From: Saxidomus purpurata
Taxonomy: Eukaryota > Mollusca > Bivalvia > Venerida > Veneridae
Assembly: GCA_022818135.1 (NCBI GenBank)
Contig: JAFMSR010000002.1
Location: 28,093,003-28,157,002 of the forward strand
DNA: 64,000 bases
Direction of reading: 5' to 3'
The notes beneath the pieces were generated by a model, which was not told where the DNA came from, searched no databases, and saw only the letters and a program-made list of their open reading frames with translations. This document shows, one piece after another, positions 48,509 through 59,907 of this stretch. How positions within the stretch are numbered: the stretch's first letter is position 1; each line of letters starts with the position of its first letter. The translations under genes were made by a program, and so were the position numbers.

Positions 48509-48560
48509 TACAATACAATACAATACAATACAATACATTTTATTTGTATTTATATTGAGT
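48509..48560 (-). mobile_element. Probable non-LTR retrotransposon 3' tail, (TATTG)n
   Basis: On the minus strand AATATAAATACAAATAAAAT is followed by five to six TGTAT/TATTG units. A polyadenylation-like AATAAA run into a pentanucleotide tail is the usual end of several non-LTR retrotransposon families. No coding part is attached. Confidence 0.55.
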
Positions 48561-49458
48561 TAATATCTGTTCTTTGTAAATGACAGCATGATCTAGAGAA
48601 ATGAAATTAATTTTCCCTTTAGATTATTGCATTTCTGTCTTCATTTGAAAATCGTATTTAAAACATGTAGATCTATGTGATTTTTTACAGTTATTCGTAC
48701 CAAGGTACGAACCGACTTCGGTAAAATGCGGACATTTTCGTACCCTTTTCGAACCACCCATTTACATAAAATACAACAATTACAACGTGTTTAAAGCATA
48801 AAAGTGTGTTGTTATATTTCAAAAAGACATCTACCAGTGCCTCTGTCAAGTTAATTTGATGATAGGTTTCAGCTTTATACCTAAACGCGTATTTTAGACG
48901 AGTTTCAGACGCTATAATGAGGCATATCATAAAACGGACTATAGGCGATTTAAAGGTATGTACACTTTTGATGATAGAGGCGTTGGCAAGTTAAAAGATT
49001 CGTTGTTTATTATACTGAATTCCTAGTTTTGTAATTTAAAATTCAAAAGTACCTAGTAGTTCCATAATGTACTACGATGTTCTATAGTTTATAATCACTA
49101 AACCAATACTGGTACTCTGGCTGCTTACACAGAAATATCGGGTAAAAGACTTTAAATTATTCGGCCTGACTATTTTTCTTTTAGATCGGGAGATCACGTG
49201 TCTTCGGTCTGACTAGTTGTGACCAAAACCGCGTAGGAAAATAGTTCTATACAGAACAGATAACTCTTTGATTTTCTTTTATTTTATGTTGTATTCTAAT
49301 AAATATTTCAAACACAAAATCAATTTTTCGATTCATGTCAATAGGAAAGCGGCTTAAGCCTGCTTGTCTTTCCCCTTATATTGTATTTTATCAATGTGAG
49401 CTGCGTTCAATCTGTAGGACTATTTTTGACTGAAATGGAGAGGTTCTTCGGTTTTAAT
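48561..49458. other. No gene recognised
   Basis: AT-rich sequence between two retrotransposon tails. The short minus-strand frame at 48691-48930 resembles nothing I know. Confidence 0.4.
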
Positions 49459-50780
49459 AATAATAATGATAATAATAATAATAATAATAATAATCTTTAT
49501 TTATAGAACGTAACTCATGAAGTCTATATGTTTAAAACAAAACTTATCTAACATGAGGCCTTCTTACAAAATGCATAGTATAAACAAAACAACAATAACA
49601 AGTTAGGAGATTGATTTGAGCAGAACTAAATTCCAAAGCCATAACACATTTACACTGTGTAAAGTCAACGATCTGGATTCTCCATAAAAATTATTTATGA
49701 GAAATTTGAATAATGAAGATTTGAAATGTTATAAGGATTTACTGTTTCTCGTTCTTACGGGAATCTCATTCCAGATACACATTCCTGAATATTCAAATGT
49801 TTTCTTTAAGTATTGTGATTGCGGTGAGGAGCTTGTAAGATCTCTATTTGTTGCGGACCTTAAAGCGTAGATTTTATTTTTGGACTTTCTGATTAATCTA
49901 CAAAAATAGTCGGGGGCTAGCTTGTTAACTGCCTTGTATACAAGAACGCCTATGTGGTACTTAAATCGCATATCTAATGGCTACCAGGAAAGTTGTTTAA
50001 ACATGGTGTATGAAGGAGTTTTAAATGGAAGCTGCAATATTATTCTAGCAGATCTTTTTTGCAGTTTCGATAATTTGTAAATATTTGATTGACTACAATT
50101 CCCCCATATCTTGAAGCAATAGTCAAACACTGGCAGAATATAGGAATTGTAATGAAATTTATTTATGTCATTTATTAAATATTGTGATAGCCGTTTAAAA
50201 AGGTTCAATTTTACATTTATTTTACAACAAACTTATTTTATTTGATAGTTCCAGTTCAAAGATCGATCTACAATTAATCCAAGAAGTTTCTGCTTTTCAA
50301 CGTTTTGTATCATGTTATTACTAAGGAAAATGTCCAATAGTTTAGTAAGCCCGAGCTTATATTTTGAACCTAACAACATACAAATAGTTCTCAAAGGGTT
50401 AAGGGCAATGTTATTAAAATCACACCAGCGCTGAATGTAGTTAAGGTCTTCCTGCAAATCATGTTCCATAGTCGATACATTTTTGCCAAAACTGTATAAA
50501 GTGGAATCATCTGCATACATATCAAGATTTGTATTGTTACTATCAAAGGCAGATCATTTACAAAAATTAAAAACAACAAAGGACCTAATATCGACCCTTG
50601 GGGAACTCCTGTTTTAACATCCAGTATGCTAGATACATTTTGTCCAATTTTAACATATTTCCTGCATTGTAAATATGACTTAAACATTGATGAAATGATA
50701 CAATTTTAAATTGTACAACAATAAGTCATGATCAACTAGATCAAAGGCCTTTTTAAGATCAAGAAATAAACTTAGCTACA
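49459..50780 (-). pseudogene. Non-LTR retrotransposon, 5'-truncated, broken reverse transcriptase
   Basis: The minus strand carries reverse-transcriptase blocks in order. DLKKAFDLVDHDLLLYNL lies near 50755-50700. [20 protein letters not shown] lies near 50610-50550. After a frameshift comes YADDSTLYS near 50518-50490, with the catalytic DD. A C-terminal region follows (PVFDYCFKIWG, APDYFCRLI, WNEIPVRTR) in two further frames. The element ends AATAAAGATT followed by an (ATT)n tail at 49459-49493. The order and tail fit a Jockey/CR1-type element. At least three frame breaks and loss of the 5' half, including any endonuclease, mean it cannot move on its own. The clade is inferred. Confidence 0.92.
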
Positions 50781-51239
50781 AAATTGCCTTCATCTGTATT
50801 AAAAGTAGAGGATGTGTGTTTGGAAATGACGTCACGTACAAATAAAAAGTAAAACTTCATATAAAGTCACATGTTGTGTTTGGGCATTGAACAGTCGTGG
50901 AATTATGTCTGACCGTGTCTGCAGTAGCATATTAGTAGCTTTATGCTAATACATGTACCACGTTACTGGAAATTGAAACTAATTCGTAATAAACATAATG
51001 TCAACGTTAATAGGAACTAATACATATGACATAATAATTATGTTCGAATATTTTGTTTTCAAGTTTTATTCCGTAACTATTGCCTACACTTCTCCAATCG
51101 TTTAAGTCTTAATTTGTGACTTTTTAGTTAACCAAATAATGTCAACCGACAAAACGACGATATATAATTGTAAATAAGACGCAAAAGATAAACGAAGTTC
51201 AGTAAACCGTGCCATTTGAATATAACGTTAAATGCCGAA
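50781..51239. other. No gene recognised
   Basis: AT-rich sequence upstream of the truncated retrotransposon. No repeat or reading frame that I can name. Confidence 0.4.
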
Positions 51240-52995
51240 GAAAATGAGAGAGTCACTCTTCGATGATTACTTTAAAACGATTATTTTAGCGTATTTTCTA
51301 GATATTTCCCAAACATAACGATCGCTATAGCTCCTTAATACATACATAGACAACATTATGTTTAAATATTGCAGGGGAACTAGAAAAGAAGGCGATTTAA
51401 GAAGACATACAAATCACTTGACGTCGTTTTGGCGGTATTCCGCTAATTAACGTCAATCTAACATTGCCAGTCTGCGTGTTAAACGACTATCAGCAGGTCT
51501 TCTGAATAGATAATATTGATGAATTGAATGCGAAAAGTTACAAAATGAATTCCAGCATGAAATATATCGGCTTTACGAGTACGATAATTAGTAATAAAAA
51601 GCTTTGTTAGTTACATGCCTATGTGAAAAGCATGTCATTAAGTTCTCTGCAAGCGTTCATCGCATGTGAGTCATCCTGAACCCAAATAACCTACAGACTC
51701 AAGCTGTTCTAACCACTGGGCTTTCTAACTCTAGCGATTGAAAGTTTGATTTTTTTTTTGCAATCATCAGCTAAAGGCGTTTTTAATGCATATTCGTTAC
51801 CAAATAAGAGGTATCGGTAAAGGACATCTGCTTTAATTAAATGCATACCAACATTGTGACATACACTGCAATACAATTTCTCACTTACCGGCTTTCGTGA
51901 AACTATTTAAGCATCATTAACTATTGTAACTGAGGTATCACACTCCTATATTTGTAAGGTATCACCCCATTAGTTTCTTATGTATCTGACCAATAAATGT
52001 CCTAGGTACCAAACCAATAAATTTCTTTATATTTCAGGCCACTGAATTACTTAGGTATCAGACCACAAATGTTTCACGTATCAAACCCCTAAATATCTTA
52101 GGTATCAGACAAATTTGATTTTATGTTGTTTAGAGAGAATATTTGGAGGATAATATAAAGAGACGAACTTAAAGAGGACTGCAATACTCCTACGAAAATT
52201 CTAAATAAAAAGCTATTTATAACGCAAGTATTCATTTTATCATTGAAGGTATTTAATTAAAGTCACGTAGAGCAACCGAAAATATAAGTAATCAAGGAAA
52301 ATAGTGTTAAGACTTTCTCTAAACAATCGCGCATCAATAGGAAGATGAGTACTCTATTTAAAGGGGCACTACCTACATATAGCATGTTATATTCTTTAAA
52401 TACAGAATGATTCTATATAAATTAATTGTGGTTAGATGCAGCATTTTTCACCATTATGTTATTCGTTAAAATTTTATTCATTTATCCTTTTACGTTCACT
52501 GAACACATTATTTATGTCTCGTGAATATAATTTGCTAGATGTAGCCAGGGTATGTCTCTTTAAACGTTTACATTAAGTAATAATACTTGCAAATATGCTA
52601 TTATTTATGCTTTTGAAGTTATTTCATTTGACATCAGTTTGAAGTGAGTACCTCTTTCGGTTATTTAAAACAAAAACACTTTTCAAACTAATCAATAAAA
52701 TCTCAGAAATGTAGCAAGTTTGCAAACAGGTTTGGCTATCATAAGTAGTATACAATGTTCTTAAAGCAAGGCTAATTTGCAGAAAGGTTTAATTACTTTA
52801 AGTGATAATGTACTGTTCTCAAAACCCAACTAATACTACAAGGTATCAATCATTCATAAATAGACATACACTTGAAATTATTCTATGCGATCACCGATGA
52901 CCCCTGACAACACAATTCATTCAACAAATATCATCTTAGGATATATAAAACCCAAATAGTTCAACTGATTTGGTCGCCGGATTAGTGAGTGAGGC
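51240..52995 (+). repeat. Diverged duplication 3, right copy
   Basis: Partner of 45.3-46.2 kb in the same orientation. The distance between its two matching blocks is larger, partly because a deleted family B element (52358) lies between them. Stops break the frame that is open in the left copy. Confidence 0.58.
52358..52563 (+). mobile_element. Inverted-repeat element, family B, internally deleted
   Basis: TTAAAGGGGCACTACCTACA on the left and CCAGGGTATGTCTCTTTAA on the right. About 160 bp of the middle is missing relative to 44829 and 54555. The right half retains CTTTTACGTTCACTGAACAC and TTTGCTAGATGTAG. Confidence 0.8.
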
Positions 52996-53189
52996 AGATG
53001 AAAGGGATTACAATTTTTCTTTCACAGTGCATTACGCATTGGGAGAATGCCAACATTATCGACGCCTTACTTGAACAGCATTATTTGTCATCTTTTGTGT
53101 CCTGTTAAATAGTTAAGGGCGCTACATAATTAAAATTCGATCAATTAAGTTATTTTTGTTAATATCATTAGTTTTGTTATAACTAGTAG

Positions 53190-53400
53190 CATCATCAACA
53201 TCAACACCAGCATCGTCACGAGCACCTGCATCGTCATCATCAGCAGCATCGTCAACAGCAACGACAAAAGTTCGAGTAATAAAAGTGATAGTTGGTGTTG
53301 TATTTATTGCTGTTGATGAATGATGATGATGATGATGATGTTGCAGAAATGGTGGTTGTTGTTGTTGTTGTTGACGTTGTTTTTGACGTTGTTGTTGCGG
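53190..53400 (+). repeat. Cluster of trinucleotide microsatellites
   Basis: Successive CAT/CAG-type, GATGAT and GTTGTT runs. The minus strand is open as a Thr/Ser-rich peptide, which is a by-product of the repeats. Confidence 0.9.
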
Positions 53401-54554
53401 TAACAGAATTATAACTGCTATTACAATAGGAATAATTATCTTTTTTATATTTTACTTTTTTCCAATAAATCATGTTTTCTTTTATGTCTTTTTACCTCAA
53501 TTATGATTGATATAAGACAGAAATGAGAACATATGCAGTACATAATTTGCTTTCCTTGATCATGTACATTCCAATTATTTAGTAACCATCTGCTAGAACT
53601 GCAGGAGTACATATGTCTATTCTGTATTGTCTACTCTTAACCACAATATATAGACTGGATGAATAAATAATTCAATACAAATGTAACTTGTCAAAGTTCT
53701 GAACAGCGGTTGAGATAAACGGATTAATGTAACCTAAATGATGGCTTGTTTGATTCAAATGTTCCAAATATAGCAAGCAGACTGTATGACGTAAATGCAG
53801 ACATCTCCCAATTGTCTACAAGTGATATATACATTTTGTATATTGACGAAAATTGTAAACCAGCCAGCTGTCAGATGCTACTATGTTTCGGCTTTTGAAG
53901 ACTAGAACAGACTAAAGTCTTACAGAATCTATTACGTTTAATACACCCTTTTATGACGTAGTTGACAACATCGCAGCAGGATAGCGAAATGAGGTACTCT
54001 TTGTTAATTTAAATGATTGATGGAACCAGAAATGAACAATATTCTCTGCCGACGAAAAATGCAAATTCTGTCTCAGAGCGAACATCGATGGAAACGTTTC
54101 CAGTAAATACTACATGAAACAACAGTTATTTGGAAGATTTATACGACGTGTTAGGCAGAGACGATTTTTCAGCGAATCTGAATTCGACATTGACAGCTAA
54201 AATAACGGTGCATTAGTTGCACAATTCGTTTTAAAGGTCAATAATCACTTTAGACTAGCACATATATATTACCAACAATTCGACTGTCATTTGTCGATTT
54301 CTGACGTATTTCTAAATCGAAATACAGCGCAGTAGTTGTTTCAAGGCATTGCAAAAAAAAACAAGACACGATCTCAGACGACGCCTCTACACGAAGAAAC
54401 GACATAAATGGGAAAGAAAAACATACGCGAACAATGATTATTTTATCAAAACAAATACAAAGAGACTAGGGGCTTTAAGTACAAACAAGTGATAGGACGA
54501 ACGGAGACAATGTGTGCCGTATTAAAAGTGACCGCAGAATATGTGTTACGTGTT
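53401..54554. other. No gene recognised
   Basis: A frame without an ATG at 54030-54204 on the plus strand reads ADEKCKFCLRANIDGN and ends RRVRQRRFFSESEFDIDS, but it lacks splice signals. Nothing else of note. Confidence 0.35.
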
Positions 54555-54919
54555 TTAAAGGGGCACTCCCAACATCTAGCAGATTACAGTCTTCAAACAT
54601 AGATTATGTGAACGTAAAATAATGAATACATACAATTTCAAAGAAGAACCTATGGCGAAAAATGCCGCATTTTAACACAATAAATGTAGAGGTCTTCTGT
54701 AACAAATTGCATCCACCGATAAATTGTACAACGACAACTCTTCATAGATCATTGAATGATTTACGGTACTGCAGCATACTTTAAACCGCTTATTTTATCG
54801 ATAATGATTGGAATGCATAGCTGAAACTTTTAGGTTAAGCTAAAATACTTTCAAACATTTTATTAAATATGTTTTGGGGTTATTTAGCTTGATATCAGCT
54901 AAATGGTATGTCCCTTTAA
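54555..54919 (-). mobile_element. Inverted-repeat element, family B, full length
   Basis: TTAAAGGGGCACTCCCAACA on the left and TGGTATGTCCCTTTAA on the right, in reverse orientation to 44829. Internal TTGCATCCACC, AAATTGTACAACGACAACT and GCATAGCTGAAACTTT match that copy. Confidence 0.87.
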
Positions 54920-54946
54920 ACTCATACGTTAATTCACTAATATTTC

Positions 54947-55910
54947 AACAAGAGGGCCAAGATGGTCTTATATCGCTGACCTTGGTACAAGTCAACTTGC
55001 CTGGTGGAAGATCACTTTACAATGTTTTATACCAAACAAGTGACCCCCCGGGCAAGGTCAATTTCGACCCCAGGGGCATAATTTGAACAAACTTTGAAGA
55101 GGTCTACTAGGCAATGCTACATGCCAAATATCTATAAGCTCTAGGCCTTTTGGTTTCAGAGAAGAACATTTTTAAAGTTTTTCCTATACAAGCCTATGTA
55201 AAACTAAGCGACCCCCGTGTGGGGTCAATTTTAATCCGGGGGTCATAATTTGAACAATCTTGGTAGAGGTCCACTAGCAAATGCTACATGCCAAATATCT
55301 AAGCTCTTGGCCTTGTGGTTTCAGAGGAGAAGATCTTTAAAGTTTTTTCAATATAAGTCTATGTAAAACTAAGTGACCCCCCCTACAGGGACAATTTTGA
55401 CCCGGGGGTCATAATTAGAACAATCTTCGTAGAGGTCCACTAGACAATGCTACATGCCAAATATCTAAGCTCAAGGCCTTGTGGTTTCAGAGAGGAAGAT
55501 TTTTAAAGTTTAGCCTATATAAAGCCTATGCAAAACTAAATGACCACCCGTGCGGGGTCAATTTTGACCCAGGGGTCATAATTTGAAAATCTTGGTAGAG
55601 GTCCACTAGACAATGCTACATGCCAAATATCTAAGCTCTAGGCTTTGTGGTTTCAGAGAAGAAGATTGTTTAAGTTTTTCCTATTTGTTGCCATAGCAAC
55701 CAGAGTTCTGTATGGAATGGAAGTCTTTGAACAACGTCGATAGAGCTTTATGCAAGGAACATCCCTGCAAAGTCTCATCAAAATTGGCCTAGTAGTTTCA
55801 GAGGAGATGTCGTTTGAAGGAAATGGTGGACGGACGTACTACGTACGACGGACGCCGGACGGAATGCGATCCTAATAGCTCACTCTGCACTTTGTGCCAG
55901 GTGAGCTTAA
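54947..55910 (+). mobile_element. Pearl-like element, family 1, full-length reference copy
   Basis: It begins AACAAGAGGGCCAAGATGG..ATATCGCTGACC. Four to five core repeats of about 150 bp carry CAATGCTACATGCCAAATAT, CTTGTGGTTTCAGAG and AATTTTGACCC..GGGTCATAATTTG. It closes with GGTGGACGGACGTACTACGT, GGACGCCGGACGG and the end GTGCCAGGTGAGCTTAA, which is complementary to the CGCTCACCTGG near the left end of sister copies. It ends exactly where the family 2 element begins. Confidence 0.88.
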
Positions 55911-56843
55911 AACAAGAGCTGTCCCTCACAATGCCCCCGAAAGAGTTGTCTCACAGTCTGTGTCCTCTCCATGTGCTATGTAATTTTAAAATCCTTCCAT
56001 GCATGATAGAGTTACCATGCATACTCCATTACTTTTAAACATTAAGTGTGACCTTGACCTTTGAGGCACGCGACACATCGGCTTGATGTGTGAACATTTG
56101 TGCCAAGTTATTTTTAAATCAATCAATGCATGACAAAGTTACAGTCCGGACACAAATGTATGCATATATAAGGGATTCCATTACCATCAAACTCTAAGTG
56201 TACCCTTGACCTTGGAGGTAAGGATGTTGGTCTTGCACGCGACACGTCGTCTTCATGTGCTAGACATTTGTGCCCAAAAAAACAAAAATAATATCAAACA
56301 GGGAATGCCACGTACCAAAAACGCAGCCTCCCCAAAACGAGCCCCACAGCACCCAGAAGTGCACACCACCAAGTTATTTTAAAATCCTTTTATGCATGAC
56401 AAAGTTACAGTCTGGACACGAATGAGTGCATATATGCATATATAGAGAAATCCCTTACCTTCAAACTCTAAGTGTGACCTTGACCTTTGAGCTAGGGACG
56501 TGGGTCTTGCACGCGACACGTAGTCTTGATGTCTTAGACATTTGTGCCAAGTTACTTTAAAATCAATCAATGCATGACAAAGTTACAGTCCGGACACGAA
56601 TGTGTGCATATATAAAGGATTCCATTACTTTCAAAATCTAAGTGTGACCTTGACCTTTGAGGGAGGGACGTGGGTCTTGCACGCGACACGTCGTCTTGAT
56701 GTGCTAGACGTTTTTGCCAAGTTATTTTAAAATCCTTCAATGCATGACAAAATTACAGTCCGGACACGAATGTGTAAGTGGGGACGGACAGACAGATAGA
56801 CGGACGGTGCGATTTTAATTTGCCAACCTTCGGGGGGCATAAA
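55911..56843 (+). mobile_element. Pearl-like element, family 2, with a 90-bp insertion
   Basis: It begins AACAAGAGCTGTCCCTCAC. Core repeats of about 150 bp carry GTGACCTTGACCTTTGAG, GCACGCGACACGTCGTC and AATGCATGACAAAGTTACAG. It ends with GGACGGACAGACAGATAGAC and CCTTCGGGGGGCATAAA. One core repeat is interrupted at 56275-56370 by the 62-bp repeat also seen at 33801, plus about 30 bp (CACCCAGAAGTGCACACCACC). Confidence 0.88.
56281..56342 (+). repeat. 62-bp repeat inserted in a pearl-like core
   Basis: Matches 33801-33862 with one difference. The surrounding core reads GACATTTGTGCC then AAGTTATTTTAAAATCC on either side, so the insertion limits are clear, about 56275-56370. Confidence 0.85.
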
Positions 56844-56995
56844 AATCCGAAACACGGACAGACAAACGGTTGGAACTAAGCCTTTGTCCTTTTCAAAAGA
56901 GAATTATTCTGTACAGTTGAGATAAAACTGTTTTAATATGTTACAGTATATCAAAGCAAAAATACAGAGCCTGTCAGTGTGTTTTAGATCGTTTA

Positions 56996-57367
56996 TTAAG
57001 CCTCTAGAAAGCATACTAAAATATTTATAGAAACCTTTCCGGAAACAATTATACAGGAAGACATACTGCTTTCTCTGGTTTGCTTGAATTGAAACAGACG
57101 CACTGTGTGGTCTGAACCGATCATGTGCGCATATATACTAAAACAGGCTTTTGTGTTTAAGCAACGGTGGCTTAAACGAAATAAATTTTTAAACATCACT
57201 TGCACGGTTCTGGGTACATCATCGTTTTTGTAACAACAAAACGCATTACCACTGATCAATATTTTGCAGTCAACGGATAAAACTTTTACTTCTTGTTTAA
57301 CGTCGACATGTATCATAAAATGTTGCAAAACCCACATTCGATAGATGCACATGCATTTAGTCAACAA
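56996..57367 (-). CDS. Unrecognised 123-residue ORF
   Basis: It is among the longest open frames not explained by a repeat. It reads from ATG through MIHVDVKQEVKVLSVDCKIL, then NAFCCYKNDDVPRTVQVMF and CLNTKACFSIYAHM, to VSINILVCFLEA and a stop. An AATAAAC follows the stop within 10 bp. Residue composition is mixed, with eight to ten cysteines, no signal peptide and no clear membrane span. It fills the gap between a pearl-like element and a family A element. No splice sites were needed. I do not recognise the family. It may be chance, an exon, or a degraded mobile-element protein. Confidence 0.28.
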   Translation of the reverse strand: MLTKCMCIYRMWVLQHFMIHVDVKQEVKVLSVDCKILISGNAFCCYKNDDVPRTVQVMFKNLFRLSHRCLNTKACFSIYAHMIGSDHTVRLFQFKQTRESSMSSCIIVSGKVSINILVCFLEA

Positions 57368-57421
57368 ACGATAGATATTGAATCATCATTTATCAAAGGT
57401 TTTTTACCTACGTGTATTGGT

Positions 57422-57800
57422 TTAAAGCTGCTCGTTCCCAGATGTTGGTAAAAAAAATGAAGTTCTTCAAACTGTATGAAAATAGCATAATTCAGAACAT
57501 ATAGTCATATAAAAAGGTTCCAGTATAAATTCCTGTTAAGTATATCTGTAGATTTGAAATAATACGCTACCAAATAGTAAAGCGTTGTAAACGCTTTTGA
57601 AATTTTGATATAAACATACATTGTATAGTGTATCGGTGCCGTAAAACCAGCATTGTCAATCGATTTTTGCAAATTCCTACCTAGCTTTTTCCTTCTTACT
57701 TCTTTTGTTGATTATAGCTTTTGTTTTATATTTATGTATAAGTATGTCATTTTTTAATTTTTTTTTTTTTTCAGCGGCGACTGAGAGCGAGCAGCTTTAA
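57422..57800 (-). mobile_element. Inverted-repeat element, family A, full length
   Basis: TTAAAGCTGCTCGTTCCCAG on the left and CTGAGAGCGAGCAGCTTTAA on the right, the best-preserved right end in the window. Same orientation as 34379. Confidence 0.9.
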
Positions 57801-58495
57801 CTTAAACCCTATTTTACACAATGAATTTTAGAAAGTATCCTATCTCGGAAGCTTATTGTTACTTCCTTCTACCTCTTTCAATAAAACAATGGATTAGCTT
57901 CATCCAACCTTTGAAGTGGTTTGATTTGCACATACTTTTCTTTTTAAATTTCAATGATAAAGCTGTTCGCGCAGTAATCGATATGCTATTATATCCGCGA
58001 TTGTTTTGTAAATAGCGAAGGAGCAAGTTTGTTACATTATTTTCAATCAAAAAACATTTTTCGTATCTATTTATGTCATTGCAGCTGGTGCAGAGTTATT
58101 GTTATGTTGCATCTGTTACAATAATCTTTTAAAATGCCCAGGAGCAAATCTGTTATAGGTATGAATAATCTAAATCGCCGGTGTTCCTCACGTAGTCCCT
58201 ATTAAAATATAATATACTTTCATGCAAGATTTTATTTTGTTTGATGTTCAGTCGTTAAAATGATCTACTGCAGGTGTTTTTAACCATATTTAATTTACAG
58301 ATTTCTTCGACTAAATCTGAAGTGTTAGCTAGAGGTACTCGCAGATTACAGCGCATGTTCCAATTACGTGATCAGAACTTTCTTTCATCATTGATTAATA
58401 ACTGGTCCAATATCAAAAATACTTGCCGGAGGTCGCGGGCGTAACTGTCGTTCGCGTGTCAGTCTATACATACCGAAGGTAAGAACCTGGTGACT
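57801..58495. other. No firm gene
   Basis: Overlapping short frames on both strands at 57821-58050 look like chance. At 58301-58444 a 47-codon open stretch follows a good acceptor (TTTAATTTACAG), but it has no family resemblance. Confidence 0.35.
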
Positions 58496-59907
58496 TTAAA
58501 GCTGCTCGCTCTCAGTTACCGTTGAAATTTTTTTTTTGATTGACATACTAAAACATTAATATAAAACTAAAGGCTAGAATCAAAATATAAGCAAAAATCT
58601 AGGTAGGAATTTGCAGAAATCGATTCAAAATGTTGATTTTACGACACCTCTACACTATATGTTTATAAATACTGGAATTTCAAAAGCGTTTGCAACGCTT
58701 TATTATTTGGTAGCGTATTTTTTGAAATTTACAGATATACGGGACTGGAATTTAAACTGGAGCCTTTTTATGCCCCCGAAGGGCGGCATATTAAAATCGC
58801 ACCGTCCGTCTGCCCGTCCGTCCGTGCGTCCCCACTTACAATTCGTGTCCGGAAGGTAACTCTGTCATGCATTGAAGGATTTTAAAATAACTTGGCACAC
58901 ATGTCTAGCACATCAAGACGACGTGTCGCGTGCAAGACCCACATCCCTACCTCAAAGGTCAAGGTCACACTTGGAGTATGAAGGTTATGGAATCCTCTAT
59001 ATATGCACACATTCGTGTCCGGACTGTAACTTTGTCATGCATTGAAGGATTTTAAAATAATTTGGCACAAATGTCTAGCACATCAAGACGACGTGTCGCG
59101 TACAAGACCCACGTCCCTAGCTCAAAGGTCAAGGTCAAACTTAGAGTTTGAAGGTAACGGATTCCTCTATATATGCATATATGCACAAATTCGTGTCCGG
59201 ACTGTAACTTTGTCATGCATTGAAGGATTTTAAAATAACTTGGCACAAATGTCTAGCACATCAAGACGACGTGTCGCGTGCAAGACCCACGTCCCTAGCT
59301 CAAAGGTCAAGGTCACATTTGAAGGTAATGGATTCCTCTATATATGCATATATGCACACATTCGTGTCCGGACTATAACTTTGTCATGCATTGAAGGATT
59401 TTAAAATAATTTGGCACAAATGTCTAGCACATCAAGATGACGTGTCGCGTGCAAGACCCACATCCCTACCACAAAGGTCAAAGTCACAGTTAGAGTTTAT
59501 AGGTAATGGATCCTGTATATATGCATACATTTGTGTCCGGACTATTAACTTTATCATGCTTTGAAGGATTTTAAAATAACTTGGCACAAATGTCTAGCAC
59601 ATCAAGCCAGATGTGTCGCGTGCAAGACCCAAGTCCCTACCTCAAAGGTCAAGGTCACACTTAGTGTTTAAAGTAATGGAAAACTGTATGCATGGTTACT
59701 CTGTCATGCATGGAAGGATTTTAAAATTACATAGCACATTTATTGAGCACATGGAGAGGACACAGACTGTGAGGCACCTCTTTCGGGGGCATTCGTCACT
59801 TGTGAGGGACAGCTCTTATTATATCACTTTATGTTCTTAAATACGTTATTTTCATACAGTTGAAGAACTTTTTTTTTTACCAAAATCTGAGAGCGATCAG
59901 CTTTGAA
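58496..59907 (+). mobile_element. Inverted-repeat element, family A, split by a nested insertion
   Basis: The left part at 58496-58770 begins TTAAAGCTGCTCGCTCTCAG and runs to TGGAGCCTTTTTA. The right part at 59819-59907 resumes TATATCACTTTATGTTC and ends CTGAGAGCGATCAGCTTTGAA. Put together they match the intact copies at 31327 and 62081, so the 1.05 kb in between was inserted later. Confidence 0.9.
58771..59818 (-). mobile_element. Pearl-like element, family 2, nested copy
   Basis: On the minus strand it begins AAGAGCTGTCCCTCACAAG. Core repeats carry CTTGACCTTTGAG and GACACGTCGTCTTGATGTGC. It ends GGACGGACGGGCAGACGGAC and CCCTTCGGGGGCA. About six cores are present, more than in the copy at 55911. 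Small frames inside are repeat by-products. Confidence 0.9.

Noticed and set aside
53252..53473. Thr/Ser-rich peptide frame
   Set aside because: It is a translation of trinucleotide microsatellites.
54030..54204. Frame with CKFCLRANIDGN and a basic C-terminus
   Set aside because: It has no ATG, no acceptor and no known domain.
58301..58444. 47-codon open stretch after a good acceptor site
   Set aside because: It has no family resemblance and is short enough to be chance.
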